Positions 15,118-24,056 of a stretch of DNA of 64,000 nucleotides are shown in pieces (position 1 is the first letter of the stretch; each line of letters begins with the position of its first letter). The notes under the pieces are model-generated. The model searched no databases. It saw only the letters and a list, made by a program, of their open reading frames with translations, and was not told the DNA's origin. The DNA is from a virus, in the IMG/VR virus record IMGVR_UViG_3300043571_000443, positions 1-64,000 of that record; one strand, written 5' to 3'. The position numbers were made by a program, and so were the translations under genes.

Positions 15118-15270
15118 ATGAGCGAGGACATCAAGCGCCAAGTTCAAGCCATTGCACTGGAGATTGCCCGCCGCGAGGTCTTTGAACACGAGCTCCGCTT
15201 CACTCTGTCCGGTGCCCTGCTGGGCGCTGTCGCGGTGCTGTCCTGGCTGGTAGCCACGGGGCGGTTCTAG
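15118..15270 (+). CDS. Small membrane protein
   Basis: 50 residues: a charged helix (SEDIKRQVQAIALEIARREV) then one membrane helix (ALLGAVAVLSWLVATG). TGGGCACCCTATAAAA lies 20-35 bases upstream and GAGGGATCC next to the start. A holin or other lysis-membrane protein is possible; unproven. Confidence 0.55.
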   Translation: MSEDIKRQVQAIALEIARREVFEHELRFTLSGALLGAVAVLSWLVATGRF

Positions 15271-15272
15271 GG

Positions 15273-15707
15273 CTACGACACCTTGATCTCGCCATCCTGG
15301 GAACCGGCATAGCCCTCTTTGGCCAGCAGGAACCGGCCATCATAGCCATCCCCCACAAAAGCCCGCACAGCTTCGTAACCGACTGGCTGGATATACCAGA
15401 CATAGGCAAAGTTCTTGGCCTCAGCGGTGCCTAGCAGGGTGCCTAGCTGGGCCGCTGTCACCTGGAGTAGGCCAGCCTGGCTGCTAGCGGTATTGGTGCT
15501 GCGGGTAATGCCAGAGCCTATGCTGAGCGACAGCGCTGGCGTAGTGCTGATCGGCTTAAACTTTTTGTCCAGCTCGAAAAACCGTACCGATATACTGGCA
15601 TTGGTGTAGTTGGTGGCAGTATCCGCACTAGGGCGGGTGAATCGCCAGGTTAGCCCGGCTAGGCCAGCTCCCACCAGCACCGTCTTTCCGTTCAAAGCAT
15701 CAGTCAC
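15273..15707 (-). CDS. Tail-fibre-module protein
   Basis: About 144 residues, beta-rich with many Ser/Thr, as in receptor-binding tips. The GTG at 15707 overlaps the upstream stop (GTGACTGA), so it is preferred over the ORF start at 15749. Last gene of the minus-strand fibre module; it could be the distal tip or a fibre chaperone. No family recognised. Confidence 0.55.
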   Translation of the reverse strand: MTDALNGKTVLVGAGLAGLTWRFTRPSADTATNYTNASISVRFFELDKKFKPISTTPALSLSIGSGITRSTNTASSQAGLLQVTAAQLGTLLGTAEAKNFAYVWYIQPVGYEAVRAFVGDGYDGRFLLAKEGYAGSQDGEIKVS

Positions 15708-15987
15708 AGTCGCAGTCCTCCAGGCTAAGTGTGGGTGCAATGGATCCAATATTCAACCCTGCGATAATGGCCGCTACCGCTAGGGCTGGGGCCAGGGTGG
15801 TCAGATCCAGGCTAGGAATAGTGCTAGCCAGTTCCAGGCTAGGATGCTGGGCTAGCAGGTCCAGGGCAGGGGCAAGGCTATCCAGGTGGATGCAGGGGAT
15901 GCACTTGAGCAGGCGTAGCCCCAGGATCAGGCCAGGGTGCAGGCCAAGGGGATAGAGGGTGCCGGTTAGGCCGAGGGGGTAGATCAT
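15700..15987 (-). CDS. Leu/Pro-repeat protein of the fibre module
   Basis: 95 residues built of short Leu-Pro-Ala repeats (LAPALDLLAQHPSLEL, TLAPALAVAAIIAGL, IAPTLSLEDCDCD) and ending Asp-Cys-Asp-Cys-Asp. The regular hydrophobic spacing suggests a small repeat solenoid or amphipathic rods; not a known family. ATG overlaps the upstream stop (ATGA) and its stop overlaps the next GTG, so it is part of the fibre operon. Confidence 0.5.
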   Translation of the reverse strand: MIYPLGLTGTLYPLGLHPGLILGLRLLKCIPCIHLDSLAPALDLLAQHPSLELASTIPSLDLTTLAPALAVAAIIAGLNIGSIAPTLSLEDCDCD

Positions 15988-16403
15988 GGCAATGGCACCC
16001 GGTCGACGGCAGACTGGGCGTCGATGGCAGGGTTGCCCTGATCGTCTTGTAGGGCAAATACTTTCCGCACGGTGCCATCCGGGTTGTATTGGGTGGCAGT
16101 GCTATTGGGGTAGTCGATCTTGAAGCGCCCCAGGGTAAAGGCTTGGGCCAGGGCCAGGGTGCTAGCAATGTCCGGGTTCACAGCACCCACCACATCGACC
16201 CCAAGCGGCACGGCCCCAGCGTTGGCAAACCAGCGCACCTCGCCGCCTGCATCAGGTAGCTCCACTACCGCCCGCCAGATGCCGCCGCCCAGGTGGGTAG
16301 GATTTTGCAAAGCACCCAGGGTGGTGCCGTCGAATAGGCGATACTGCACCCCGCTGGTATAGCGAGAGCCCAGGATCGCAGCACTGGTGATAGTTTGGGT
16401 CAT
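15984..16403 (-). CDS. Tail/baseplate-associated hypothetical protein
   Basis: 139 residues, beta-rich N-terminal domain (YRLFDGTTLGALQNPTHLGG, WRAVVELPDAGGEVRWF) and a C-terminal part with DGTVRKVFALQDDQGNP. Resembles small beta-sandwich proteins in phage fibre modules. Its stop and start overlap both neighbours. Function not assigned. Confidence 0.5.
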   Translation of the reverse strand: MTQTITSAAILGSRYTSGVQYRLFDGTTLGALQNPTHLGGGIWRAVVELPDAGGEVRWFANAGAVPLGVDVVGAVNPDIASTLALAQAFTLGRFKIDYPNSTATQYNPDGTVRKVFALQDDQGNPAIDAQSAVDRVPLP

Positions 16404-16702
16404 TAGGCGACTCCTATGGCAGTAATAGCGCCATCGGTGCGGGTAATGGTCTTGGTACGCACTACCGCAGGGCTGCGGGTGTAGTCAGTCTCGGTGATGC
16501 TGGTAATGGCGCCATTGGTGCGGGTGATGTCTTTGCGGTATAGCTCCGCCCCGCCATTGCTGACATAGATGCTAATCCGCGTAATAGCGCCATTGGTGCG
16601 AGTAATGGTCTTGTAGAACGGTTCAGGCCGCAAGGAGACCAAGGGCAGGACGCTGGTGGTTTCCAGGTTGCCCGAACCGTTTAGCTGGATTGCCTTTGCC
16701 AT
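16403..16702 (-). CDS. Repeat protein with TRTNGAIT motifs
   Basis: 99 residues with three near-identical motifs, KTITRTNGAITRI, KDITRTNGAITSI and KTITRTDGAITAI, 31-40 residues apart. Such beta-strand repeats suit a trimeric fibre segment. Same operon as the large fibre. Confidence 0.55.
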   Translation of the reverse strand: MAKAIQLNGSGNLETTSVLPLVSLRPEPFYKTITRTNGAITRISIYVSNGGAELYRKDITRTNGAITSITETDYTRSPAVVRTKTITRTDGAITAIGVA

Positions 16703-16706
16703 GGCG

Positions 16707-17228
16707 CTACACCACTGTCAAGGTGATAGGTGGGTCATTTTCAAACACAATTGACGTGGCTGAAATCGCATTGCCAAGTCGTTGTAGGATGACGTTCGCG
16801 CCAGGGGTGGCAGGGGCGGTAGACGAGAAGGCCCCTGCCGCTGTGGCGCTCAAGAATACCGTGCCCACTGTGGCACCGGTGACGGCGGTATTGCGCCCAG
16901 ATAGGTACACCGTGGCATTAGCGGGAGAGGTCACCCCCGTCAGCACATAGCCAAAAGCTTGTCGTCCGTTACTTGCATCTGCTTTCCTGGCGGTTGGAGT
17001 GCCGGAGTTGTCAAAGATATTCACAAAGTCGCCAGCCGTCAGGTTTTCACTGGTGGGCAAGAGTACCGTCTGAAGCTCAACCCCAGGGGGCAAGAAGGTG
17101 GTATCCAGCAGACCCGAGCTATTGGTAGCGATCAGCTTGTTGGCGTCGCCTGCCCCAGCACTGCTGCTAGGCGCTTCGGTTAGGGTAGTGGTGCCGCTTA
17201 CAACGGTCAAAAACTTTTTCGTAGTCAT
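16707..17228 (-). CDS. Tail fibre / spike-associated protein
   Basis: 173 residues, Ser/Thr/Ala/Gly-rich beta protein (SSSAGAGDANKLIATNSSGLLD, FGYVLTGVTSPANATVYLSG). The pattern DANKLIATNSSGLLD is common at the head of phage fibre or spike domains that form beta-rich trimers. Unassigned beyond that. Confidence 0.5.
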   Translation of the reverse strand: MTTKKFLTVVSGTTTLTEAPSSSAGAGDANKLIATNSSGLLDTTFLPPGVELQTVLLPTSENLTAGDFVNIFDNSGTPTARKADASNGRQAFGYVLTGVTSPANATVYLSGRNTAVTGATVGTVFLSATAAGAFSSTAPATPGANVILQRLGNAISATSIVFENDPPITLTVV

Positions 17229-17232
17229 GGGG

Positions 17233-17631
17233 TCAGATTCCTAAGAGAATGGGAACAGGTTGAAGAAGATTGATCGTCGTGGCTGAGACTGGCTGGGCTA
17301 GCACTAGCAGGATGCCCGTTGCCGGTGGCGTCTGGGTAAGCTGGCCATTGGTGCCCAAAAATATCGGGCTACCTCTGATCCAATTCCACACCGCATCGCT
17401 GATCTCGCCCAGTCGGTAGGCCACGCCTTCGGCGTCCTGGGGAACTGCATAGGGCAAGATGCCAGCGACTCGGTAGGCATGGCTGGGGGTGCTGCTATCT
17501 GCATAGGCAAACTGGCCAGCGTTGTCGAGAATCACCACCCTGAGGGCCGATAGGTTGATGCTGGCGGTAGCGGTGGTGACCGCATCACCGAGGTCAGGGA
17601 GTAATGAGACTGCCTTGTAAATAACGCCCAT
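17233..17631 (-). CDS. Fibre-module hypothetical protein
   Basis: 132 residues, beta-rich with AYRVAGILPYAVPQD and LGTNGQLTQTPPATG. Similar in style to the preceding gene; both may be small decorating or tip proteins. Not recognised. Confidence 0.45.
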   Translation of the reverse strand: MGVIYKAVSLLPDLGDAVTTATASINLSALRVVILDNAGQFAYADSSTPSHAYRVAGILPYAVPQDAEGVAYRLGEISDAVWNWIRGSPIFLGTNGQLTQTPPATGILLVLAQPVSATTINLLQPVPILLGI

Positions 17632-17639
17632 AGCTCCTC

Positions 17640-20600
17640 CTATAGCACCAATGCGGTAAGATCGCTGAGCTGGCTATCCAGATTGGCGCTAGCCAGCCCT
17701 ACAGCTTGCCGGATCTCAGGACTGGTCAGACCTGTTGTTGCGCCAGTACCAAACACATCAGCGTTTAGGTTGATCGCATAGCTACTGGCGGCAATCCCGG
17801 TACTGCTGCCGGGGAACGTAATACTCCCGCCTGCAATGCTGAGGGGTGTCGTGCTGTTGGTATTTTCAACCTCTACCCGCCCCGCCTGGTAACTGGTGAA
17901 CGACAGCGCCTCTAGGGTGTCAAAGCTAGCCAGCCGAATGCCTGCTTCTGTGCTGCGCACCCAGCACCACCAAAGAAAAATATTCTGAATCAACTCAACG
18001 CCGTCAGTATCATTGGAATTGATCTGAAGAGTGCCCACACCCTCTAGGGCAATGGCAAACTGAGATAGGCCAGAGCCCGTATTAGCCGGGGTTAGTACGC
18101 CATATTTATTGCTTTGGATCTGGGTGCTGGCAACAATGGCTTCGTGGATAGGCTCTAAGACGGTTGGGCCGATAGCTGCACCCACGGTAATACCGCCTGT
18201 GATACTCCACACTAGCAGGCTGTCTCGGGTATCTAGGAAGCTGCCAGAGGTCGCTGTTCCGCCAGACTCCGCCCAGTAGGTGGCCTTAAGCCGTACCAGG
18301 GCACCATTGGGCAGGCTTAAGTTTTGGGCAAGGCCGCTGCCGCCAGACACCACGACATTGAACAGTTCAGTCTCAGCGGCTAGAGTAAAGTCACCACTGC
18401 CCTGGCTGGTAAAGTCTACCGGGGTGCTGGGAATATTGGCGATGCTAGCGAAAAGTTTACCGTCGCTCCAGTAATAGAAGCCACCATCCTTAAGGACATT
18501 ACTGGTGGTCGTGGGCAAGGTTGCGCCGCTATTGAGGCTAAAGCGTACCTGGGTCCAAGGGGCAGCGGTGGCAAAGGCCGCAGGACGCCCCTGGCTATCA
18601 TTGCCCAGGGTGATCGCATCGGTGGTGGTATTGATAGCGGTGCTGGCTACGGTGAAGCTTTGCACCCTGGCCGCATAGGCTCTGGATCCATCGGCAAAAT
18701 TAGGTGCAGTGAATCGGATCTGGGAAACAATGATGATCTTGGTAGGGTCGTAGATTAGCCCAGGGTCGCTGTAGGGAATGGTGAGGGTGAACGGTCCAAC
18801 ATTGTTAGCCGCCACCACATTCGCCCCCGTCTGGAGGATCAGATTGCTGCCAATGGTGGTGTTCTGGCTGATCGCCAGGGTAGCTCCGGAAGAGACGGTA
18901 AAATTATCGTTATAGGTAGCTTTACTGCTAAGCGTCAGAGTGGTGCCAGCGGCCATGGTAAAGCGATAGGTGCCGGTAATACCTGCCGTGGCCCCAGACA
19001 AGGTAAATCCTTCGTTAAATGTGCCCTCGGCGTCGTCGGTAGCTGTGTAGGCGTAGGGGTAAAATTCACCATTGGCATAGCCGGTGCTGCCGTCGCTATT
19101 GCGCAAGCTGATCAAGCTAGCGCCAATCACCAAAATAGAGAGTGCCTGGAATGCGGTGATCGCAGTAAATAGAGTCAGCGCACCATTGGCGGAGGTTTTG
19201 GTGATGGCCGGGGCAGTGGTATAGCTTTGGGTCAGCAGGTCAATGACCGTATTGAAGCGGTTGAGTTGATTTAGCCTAGCGATCCGGCTGTTATTGCCAG
19301 AGATGAAACTGTTGGCCGCATCGGTGCTGTTGTAGCTCAGCGCTAGGGGTGCGGTATAGGAGGGAATCTGGAAGCTGGATAGGTACTCCGGCAACGTATA
19401 TTGCCTGCTAGTGGGGGCGACCTGAGTGCCCTTCACGTTGACAGTCGCCGTGCCGTCAAAGGCGTCTAGGTTCAGCTCATAAGCATTAACGCCAGCGGTG
19501 GTCACAAAAGCGATCACGGTGCGGTTAGCCACGGTGTTATGGTAGAGCGCACCTAAAAGTGAGTCGGTAGCAGTAGTATTGTGCAGCCAATAAAACAATG
19601 CTGCGCTGGTGGGCACCGCATAGCCGCTGGAGTGCGCAATGGTTTGGCCGTTGATAGTAATGGTGCCGGTGCCATCAAAAATGTTGTCAGCAAAGCGGTA
19701 GAGCAGGTTAATGGTGTCCCCCGCTACCAGCAGGACTAAATCAGAACCCGCCTTTGTAAAACTTAGATGACGGGGCGTAGAAGCACTTAGCCCATTGGTG
19801 GTGAAGGTGGCCTTTACTGCTGGAGCGCTTGATACTGTTGCAGCATCAAAGGCGTAGAGAAATAGCTGATTAGTGGTGCTGGTGGCGATCAAATAGCTAG
19901 TGCCAGCTTTGTAATAAAAATCTAGGTCTCTAGCCGTAACATTGACTGAAAATACAGGGGTGGCGATGTTGTAATAGCCAATAGTAGTTTCGGCGTTGGG
20001 CGCAATGCTTGTCCCATTGACGGTCACCGAGCTGGTGCCATTGAAATTGGCAAGTATTAAATTACGATAAAACGTAGCGGTACTGGTATTGCGAATCGAG
20101 GCAAAGCCATTAGCAAGGTCCGTTGATAGGCGGGCAGCGCTAGGAAAGGCTACACTGGCTAACCGCAATCGGGCACTAACAAATTTGTTGCCAGCCCCCC
20201 AGAACTGTAGCGCATCACCAACGGCGACAGCGTTGGTCAGCCCTGGCGCAAAGGTAACCCTAGCTCGGGTGCCTGCATCAACTAGGTTCGTCCGAGGATT
20301 AACCACCGATACATTGTTGCTGGCGAAATTCACCACATAGATCCGATCACTGGTCGGCGCATAGGCAATGGCGAAAGGCGAACTGCCAACGGTGATAGTG
20401 GCTACGACTGCATTACTGACAGGATTAACCACCGATACATTGCCTTCATTCGCCACATAGATCCGATCACTAGTTGGCGCATAGCCAACGGCGATAGGCC
20501 CAGTGCCAACGGTGATAGTGGCTACGACCGCATTACTGACAGGATTGATCACCGATACATTGTTGGCGGTAGAATTCGCTACATAGATCCGATCACTAGT

Positions 20601-21686
20601 TGGCGCATAGCCAACGGCGCGAGGCCCAGTGCCAACGGTGATAGTGGCTACGACTGCATTAGTGACAGGATCAACCACCGATACATTGTTAGCGCTGTTA
20701 TTCGCCACATAGATCCGATCACTAGTTGGCGCATAGCCAACGGCCCGAGGCGTAGTGCCAACGGTGATAGTGGCTACGACCGCATTAGTGACAGGATTAA
20801 TTACCGACACATTCTGGCCGCTTTGATTCGCCACATAGATCCGATCACTAGTTGGCGCATAGGCAACGGCGAAAGGCCCAGTGCCAACGGTGATAGTGGC
20901 TACGACCGCATTGGTATCAGGATTAACTACCGATACATTGTTGGTGGTAAGATTCGCCACATAGATCCGATCACTAGTTGGCGCATAGCCAACGGCGCGA
21001 GGCCCAGTGCCAACGGTGATAGTGGCTACGACCGCATTACTGACAGGATTGATCACCGATACATTGTTAGCGCTGTTATTCGCCACATAGATCCGATCAC
21101 TAGTTGGCGCATAGCTAACGGCGAAAGGCTGAGTGCCAACGGCGATGGTGCCGGACAGTGCAATAATGCTAGCCGCTGACAGGGTATGAGTCGTTGCACC
21201 ACCAGCCACCGTGAAGCTATCGCCTACCGTTGGCGCAGTCTGAAAGGTGCCATTGCCGTTGTTGAGGTCCAGCGTAGTGCTACCCGCCAATAGGTTAGCG
21301 GCAGTCGTCCCGGCATCTACCAAAATGACTGCACAGCCACCCACGACCGTTGATGGGTCAAAGGCATAGCACCAAATATTGCCCCGATCTCCAGCGGTTA
21401 GCAAATAGCCTACGCCGCCTGAAAAGAAAAATTGTAGGTCAGAGCTAGTCGTGTCATTGGTTTGCCTAAATTGACCTTGGCGATTTGCTTCAGTAAAAGT
21501 GCCGCCATTGCGAAAGTCGCCCCGCCAAAAAGAAACTAGGCTGCCAAGTCCTGCAAACACTAGGCTATTGTTCGGCGCTGCATCGTTAAACCAATACACT
21601 AAGCTTTGATTGGCAAGGATAGGATCAGCCGCATAGGTGGCATTCGCAGGGGTAACTTCAGCCGTCAGGGCGGTATTGACGCTCAT
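17640..21686 (-). CDS. Large tail fibre with YVTN-type beta-propeller
   Basis: 1348 residues. After about 170 residues there are seven 40-42-residue YVTN repeats (YAPTSDRIYVANNSANNVSV, NPVTNAVVATITVG), residues about 190-480, enough for one seven-bladed beta-propeller. The remaining C-terminal part is long, Ser/Thr/Gly-rich and beta-strand dominated. YVTN/NHL propellers occur in archaeal and bacterial surface proteins and bind proteins or glycans. Inferred role: receptor binding on the host surface. It overlaps the glycosyltransferase gene by 4 bases. No GGATCC occurs from 18.7 kb on through it, unlike neighbouring regions. Confidence 0.75.
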   Translation of the reverse strand: MSVNTALTAEVTPANATYAADPILANQSLVYWFNDAAPNNSLVFAGLGSLVSFWRGDFRNGGTFTEANRQGQFRQTNDTTSSDLQFFFSGGVGYLLTAGDRGNIWCYAFDPSTVVGGCAVILVDAGTTAANLLAGSTTLDLNNGNGTFQTAPTVGDSFTVAGGATTHTLSAASIIALSGTIAVGTQPFAVSYAPTSDRIYVANNSANNVSVINPVSNAVVATITVGTGPRAVGYAPTSDRIYVANLTTNNVSVVNPDTNAVVATITVGTGPFAVAYAPTSDRIYVANQSGQNVSVINPVTNAVVATITVGTTPRAVGYAPTSDRIYVANNSANNVSVVDPVTNAVVATITVGTGPRAVGYAPTSDRIYVANSTANNVSVINPVSNAVVATITVGTGPIAVGYAPTSDRIYVANEGNVSVVNPVSNAVVATITVGSSPFAIAYAPTSDRIYVVNFASNNVSVVNPRTNLVDAGTRARVTFAPGLTNAVAVGDALQFWGAGNKFVSARLRLASVAFPSAARLSTDLANGFASIRNTSTATFYRNLILANFNGTSSVTVNGTSIAPNAETTIGYYNIATPVFSVNVTARDLDFYYKAGTSYLIATSTTNQLFLYAFDAATVSSAPAVKATFTTNGLSASTPRHLSFTKAGSDLVLLVAGDTINLLYRFADNIFDGTGTITINGQTIAHSSGYAVPTSAALFYWLHNTTATDSLLGALYHNTVANRTVIAFVTTAGVNAYELNLDAFDGTATVNVKGTQVAPTSRQYTLPEYLSSFQIPSYTAPLALSYNSTDAANSFISGNNSRIARLNQLNRFNTVIDLLTQSYTTAPAITKTSANGALTLFTAITAFQALSILVIGASLISLRNSDGSTGYANGEFYPYAYTATDDAEGTFNEGFTLSGATAGITGTYRFTMAAGTTLTLSSKATYNDNFTVSSGATLAISQNTTIGSNLILQTGANVVAANNVGPFTLTIPYSDPGLIYDPTKIIIVSQIRFTAPNFADGSRAYAARVQSFTVASTAINTTTDAITLGNDSQGRPAAFATAAPWTQVRFSLNSGATLPTTTSNVLKDGGFYYWSDGKLFASIANIPSTPVDFTSQGSGDFTLAAETELFNVVVSGGSGLAQNLSLPNGALVRLKATYWAESGGTATSGSFLDTRDSLLVWSITGGITVGAAIGPTVLEPIHEAIVASTQIQSNKYGVLTPANTGSGLSQFAIALEGVGTLQINSNDTDGVELIQNIFLWWCWVRSTEAGIRLASFDTLEALSFTSYQAGRVEVENTNSTTPLSIAGGSITFPGSSTGIAASSYAINLNADVFGTGATTGLTSPEIRQAVGLASANLDSQLSDLTALVL
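20335..21120. repeat. Seven 120-126-bp tandem repeats coding for propeller blades
   Basis: The string ACATAGATCCGATCAC recurs at 20335, 20455, 20581, 20707, 20833, 20959 and 21085; the period is 126 bases (42 codons), once 120. The copies are highly similar at DNA level, so the array is young or homogenised by gene conversion. Confidence 0.9.
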
Positions 21687-22387
21687 GATGTCGCCTCACT
21701 TAGGTAATACTCTAAAGCCCCTTCTCCGCCCCAATAACGCCCAGTCGCTAGATCGTAGTGCCTACATTGCACCGCACGATGGATCATGATTGGAATATCA
21801 AGCTGGTGGCAGCGATGGCAAAACCAGCCATCCTCACCAATCGGTGTTTCTCCTAGGTTGGCCGTCGCCCATACAATCGGCATCTCTGGATCATCTGCCT
21901 GCATCTGGCGAAACACATCACAGTGAATCAGCAAACAAGCAAACCCTGTCACCCAATTGCAAGGCACAATCTCGTCAGCATAGGATAGGTCGGGATAGTA
22001 AAGCCGGTTGTTTTTACTGCAAATAGTGACTGGCAATAATGGATCTTGCTTGAGGGGCACCACTCCGCCAATCACCGGGTAGCCGTGCATCCTGGCGGCA
22101 TAGAAAAGCTGCGCCAGTCCATGGAAGGGCACCACCGTGTCATCATCAACAAACCATAGATACTCTGCATTGTCATCCAGTGCCTTCTGAATTAAGGCAG
22201 TGCGAGCCTCTACGGTATTAAGCCCATCAGTACTGCCATAGCGAATGATCGTGCCATAGGGCCACGCTAGCCCCTCCATCTGGGGCAAGTTCTGTAGCAA
22301 TGGCTGAGACGCATCGCGGCGCGGCTGGGCGATAAAAATGTTAGGCGCTAAATCTTGGATTGCTGTACCAAAAGGGTCTTTAGCCAC
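21683..22387 (-). CDS. Glycosyltransferase, GT-A fold
   Basis: 234 residues starting at GTG 22387. It has the GT-A nucleotide-sugar site: ALDDNAEYLWFVDDDTVV, with the Asp-x-Asp metal motif, near residue 80, and the acceptor-side GWFCHRCHQLDIPIMIH near residue 185. Encoded directly before the large fibre and overlapping it, so it may glycosylate the fibre, or host glycans. Confidence 0.65.
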   Translation of the reverse strand: MAKDPFGTAIQDLAPNIFIAQPRRDASQPLLQNLPQMEGLAWPYGTIIRYGSTDGLNTVEARTALIQKALDDNAEYLWFVDDDTVVPFHGLAQLFYAARMHGYPVIGGVVPLKQDPLLPVTICSKNNRLYYPDLSYADEIVPCNWVTGFACLLIHCDVFRQMQADDPEMPIVWATANLGETPIGEDGWFCHRCHQLDIPIMIHRAVQCRHYDLATGRYWGGEGALEYYLSEATS

Positions 22388-22860
22388 TAAAGTACCCCCA
22401 ATTTAGTCCACATCTAGTCCAGTCCTTGCACTGCTCCACCACAACCCCGCCATATTCGGGGCTTTCAAGGCTTGAATAGTTGCGGGGAGAGCAGTTAGTA
22501 CCCATGTTCTCGTCTATGGCCCTACTTTTCCTGTTCACTCCTCCATAGTGTGCCCAATGTGCCAGTTGCGATGTGCCAGTTACGCGACTAAGCAATTATC
22601 CTTAGCCTGTGCCAGTTGGTTGTGACAATCGGCCTATGTGCCAGTTGGGCAAGCCAAGCTAACCCGGTTTTCGTTCTCACTATTCCCAATGTGAGACACT
22701 GTAACGAGACTTCAAGGGTTTCAGGCTGTCTCACGCTGTCTTACGGGCTGAAAGCCAGTGCCAGCGGCTAGGATGGCGTAAACGCGTTATTTCTACCTTA
22801 TAAAATACAAATTAGTTAAGGTAAAATGGTTTTGAACTGGCACACTTACAAAGGATGATC
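22388..22860. other. Gene-free region with iteron-like repeats
   Basis: No convincing gene. TGTGCCAGTT occurs four times directly (22558, 22572, 22608, 22637) and once inverted (22835-22844). GTGAGACAC/GTCTCACGCTG-like elements lie near 22690-22735, and an AT-rich stretch at 22790-22835. Direct repeats next to an AT-rich segment are what replication origins look like, but repressor operators or recombinase arm sites are equally possible beside the 22865 recombinase. A short frame at 22380-22505 on the minus strand was not called. Confidence 0.4.
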
Positions 22861-22864
22861 ACCC

Positions 22865-23407
22865 ATGGCAGGACAAGCCAAAGTATTAACCCAAGACGAG
22901 ATAGACGCACTCCTGTACCATTGCTCCAGTCCTCGGGACCGGGCGCTGATCGGGTGCATGTTATTTTGTGGCCTGCGAGTAGCCGAAGCGGTGGCCCTCA
23001 GTCCGAGTGATATAAAAGGAGGGATGCTTGTACTACCCAAGGCTAAGACCAAGGGCAAGCTAGCCAGCCGGTCCATTCCGGTGCATCCTAGCCTGGCCAT
23101 GCTGCTGCGACAGTACGGCCCACCCCAGGGCGAGTACCTATTCCCTGGCCGCCATGGCCGGGGCCACCTGCACCCCGCTAGCGCCAGCCAAGTGATCCAA
23201 GATTGCCTTACCCTAGCTGGACTCTCCGGGCTGGGCATCACCACCCATAGCTTCAGGCGCACTGCCTTGACGAAGCTGAGTAATGCTGGAGTACCCCTGC
23301 GGGTGATCCAGCAGATCAGCGGCCATAAAAGCCTGGCCAGCCTGCAGTTGTACCTGCAAGTCACGCCAGACCAGGTGGAGTCGGCGGTGCTGGCGGCGTT
23401 TAGTTGA
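22865..23407 (+). CDS. Tyrosine recombinase, catalytic domain only
   Basis: 180 residues covering only the XerC/D-type catalytic domain. Catalytic residues: Arg in CGLRVAEAVAL, Lys in KTKGKLASRSIPV, HSFRRTALTKL (HxxR), GHKSLASLQLY with the final His and the Tyr nucleophile. The N-terminal core-binding domain is missing (full enzymes are about 300). Similar short integrases exist in phages and plasmids. Leader CACTTACAAAGGA precedes ATG 22865, with repeat-rich DNA upstream and hairpin repeats downstream. Confidence 0.82.
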   Translation: MAGQAKVLTQDEIDALLYHCSSPRDRALIGCMLFCGLRVAEAVALSPSDIKGGMLVLPKAKTKGKLASRSIPVHPSLAMLLRQYGPPQGEYLFPGRHGRGHLHPASASQVIQDCLTLAGLSGLGITTHSFRRTALTKLSNAGVPLRVIQQISGHKSLASLQLYLQVTPDQVESAVLAAFS

Positions 23408-23504
23408 CTCCCACCATTGTGGGACATACACCATCTGGCCGAAGCACCCCCACCATTGTGGGGCCTGCACCCTCTGGCCGAGCCACCCCCACCGCAGTGG
23501 GCAA
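23406..23504 (-). repeat. Three CRISPR-like hairpins (locus H)
   Basis: Three units of about 40 bases (CCCAC starts near 23410, 23449 and 23488) with handles GTGGGAGTC, GTGGGGGTGCTTC and GTGGGGGTGGCTC on the minus strand. Unlike a true array, the stretches between hairpins resemble each other (ACACCATCTGGCCGAAGC, GCACCCTCTGGCCGAGCC). One of them recurs at 62451-62490 with 4 differences over 40 bases. Confidence 0.55.
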
Positions 23505-23532
23505 GCTAAGGCTAGCATGAGGGGACTGCATT

Positions 23533-23712
23533 ATGAAAATCCAACTTGACTGGCTTGTATACCCGGCCCTATTCCTGGGCGGTGGCCTCTACGGCGGTTT
23601 CTGTGCCTGGCTGTGGCAGCGCACCCGCATCATTGTCATGGAGCGCCGCTACAACCGCATGTATCGAAGCTGGTTAAAGCAACGATGGGAACTACTCGAC
23701 AAGCATCGCTGA
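23533..23712 (+). CDS. Small membrane protein
   Basis: 59 residues: short N-terminus, one glycine-rich membrane helix (YPALFLGGGLYGGFCAWLW), then a basic cytoplasmic tail (RTRIIVMERRYNRMYR). A holin or similar lysis protein is possible. No strong Shine-Dalgarno. Confidence 0.5.
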   Translation: MKIQLDWLVYPALFLGGGLYGGFCAWLWQRTRIIVMERRYNRMYRSWLKQRWELLDKHR

Positions 23713-23828
23713 CCCGTCGCCAGCTAGCTGAGGCGGTGTCCCTGCTAGAACAGCACTGGCCAGCCCTGACGGCACAGCAGGCCCAGGCGCTACAGCGCAT
23801 TTTGGCGAAGCTGGGGCCACTACCGTGA
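23685..23828 (+). CDS. Hypothetical helical protein
   Basis: 47 residues (LTRRQLAEAVSLLEQHWPAL), helical, overlapping the previous gene by 28 bases and the opposite-strand 23692 gene almost wholly. One of the two overlapping calls may be wrong. Confidence 0.3.
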   Translation: MGTTRQASLTRRQLAEAVSLLEQHWPALTAQQAQALQRILAKLGPLP

Positions 23829-24003
23829 GCAGGCGTAGCCCGATCTGTTGCACCACCTCGGAGCGGCTCAGGCCGAGTTCCTTGGCAACCTGATCCAGGC
23901 CTTCCCAGGCCTCGTCAGTCATGCCCAAACTTCTTTCCTTTTTGCGGTGGCCCCAAAAAGCCTTGCGGGGCCGCAGGTTGGGGTAGATGATGTCTGGTGG
24001 CAT
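23692..24003 (-). CDS. Ribbon-helix-helix-like regulator
   Basis: 103 residues. Residues about 24-60 (RSLGMTDEAWEGLDQVAKEL, then GLSRSEVVQQIGLRLL) match a ribbon-helix-helix pattern: a short strand, then two helices. The C-terminal 40 residues are low-complexity Ala/Pro. TTGGAGAACC precedes ATG 24003, a good ribosome site. Probably a small transcription regulator. Confidence 0.55.
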   Translation of the reverse strand: MPPDIIYPNLRPRKAFWGHRKKERSLGMTDEAWEGLDQVAKELGLSRSEVVQQIGLRLLTVVAPASPKCAVAPGPAVPSGLASAVLAGTPPQLAGDGSAMLVE

Positions 24004-24056
24004 AAGGGTTCTCCAATTTACCCCTACTATACAGCATGGCCAGCGGAAAGGCTACC

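Noticed and set aside
14557-15189. A 210-codon minus-strand frame across CRISPR array C
   Set aside because: Its repeated GGGFS-type residues come from the 36-nt repeats; it has no family motif and the DNA is clearly an array.
22380-22505. Short minus-strand frame just before the glycosyltransferase
   Set aside because: It overlaps the glycosyltransferase start by 8 bases, but has no recognisable protein and lies in repeat-rich non-coding DNA.
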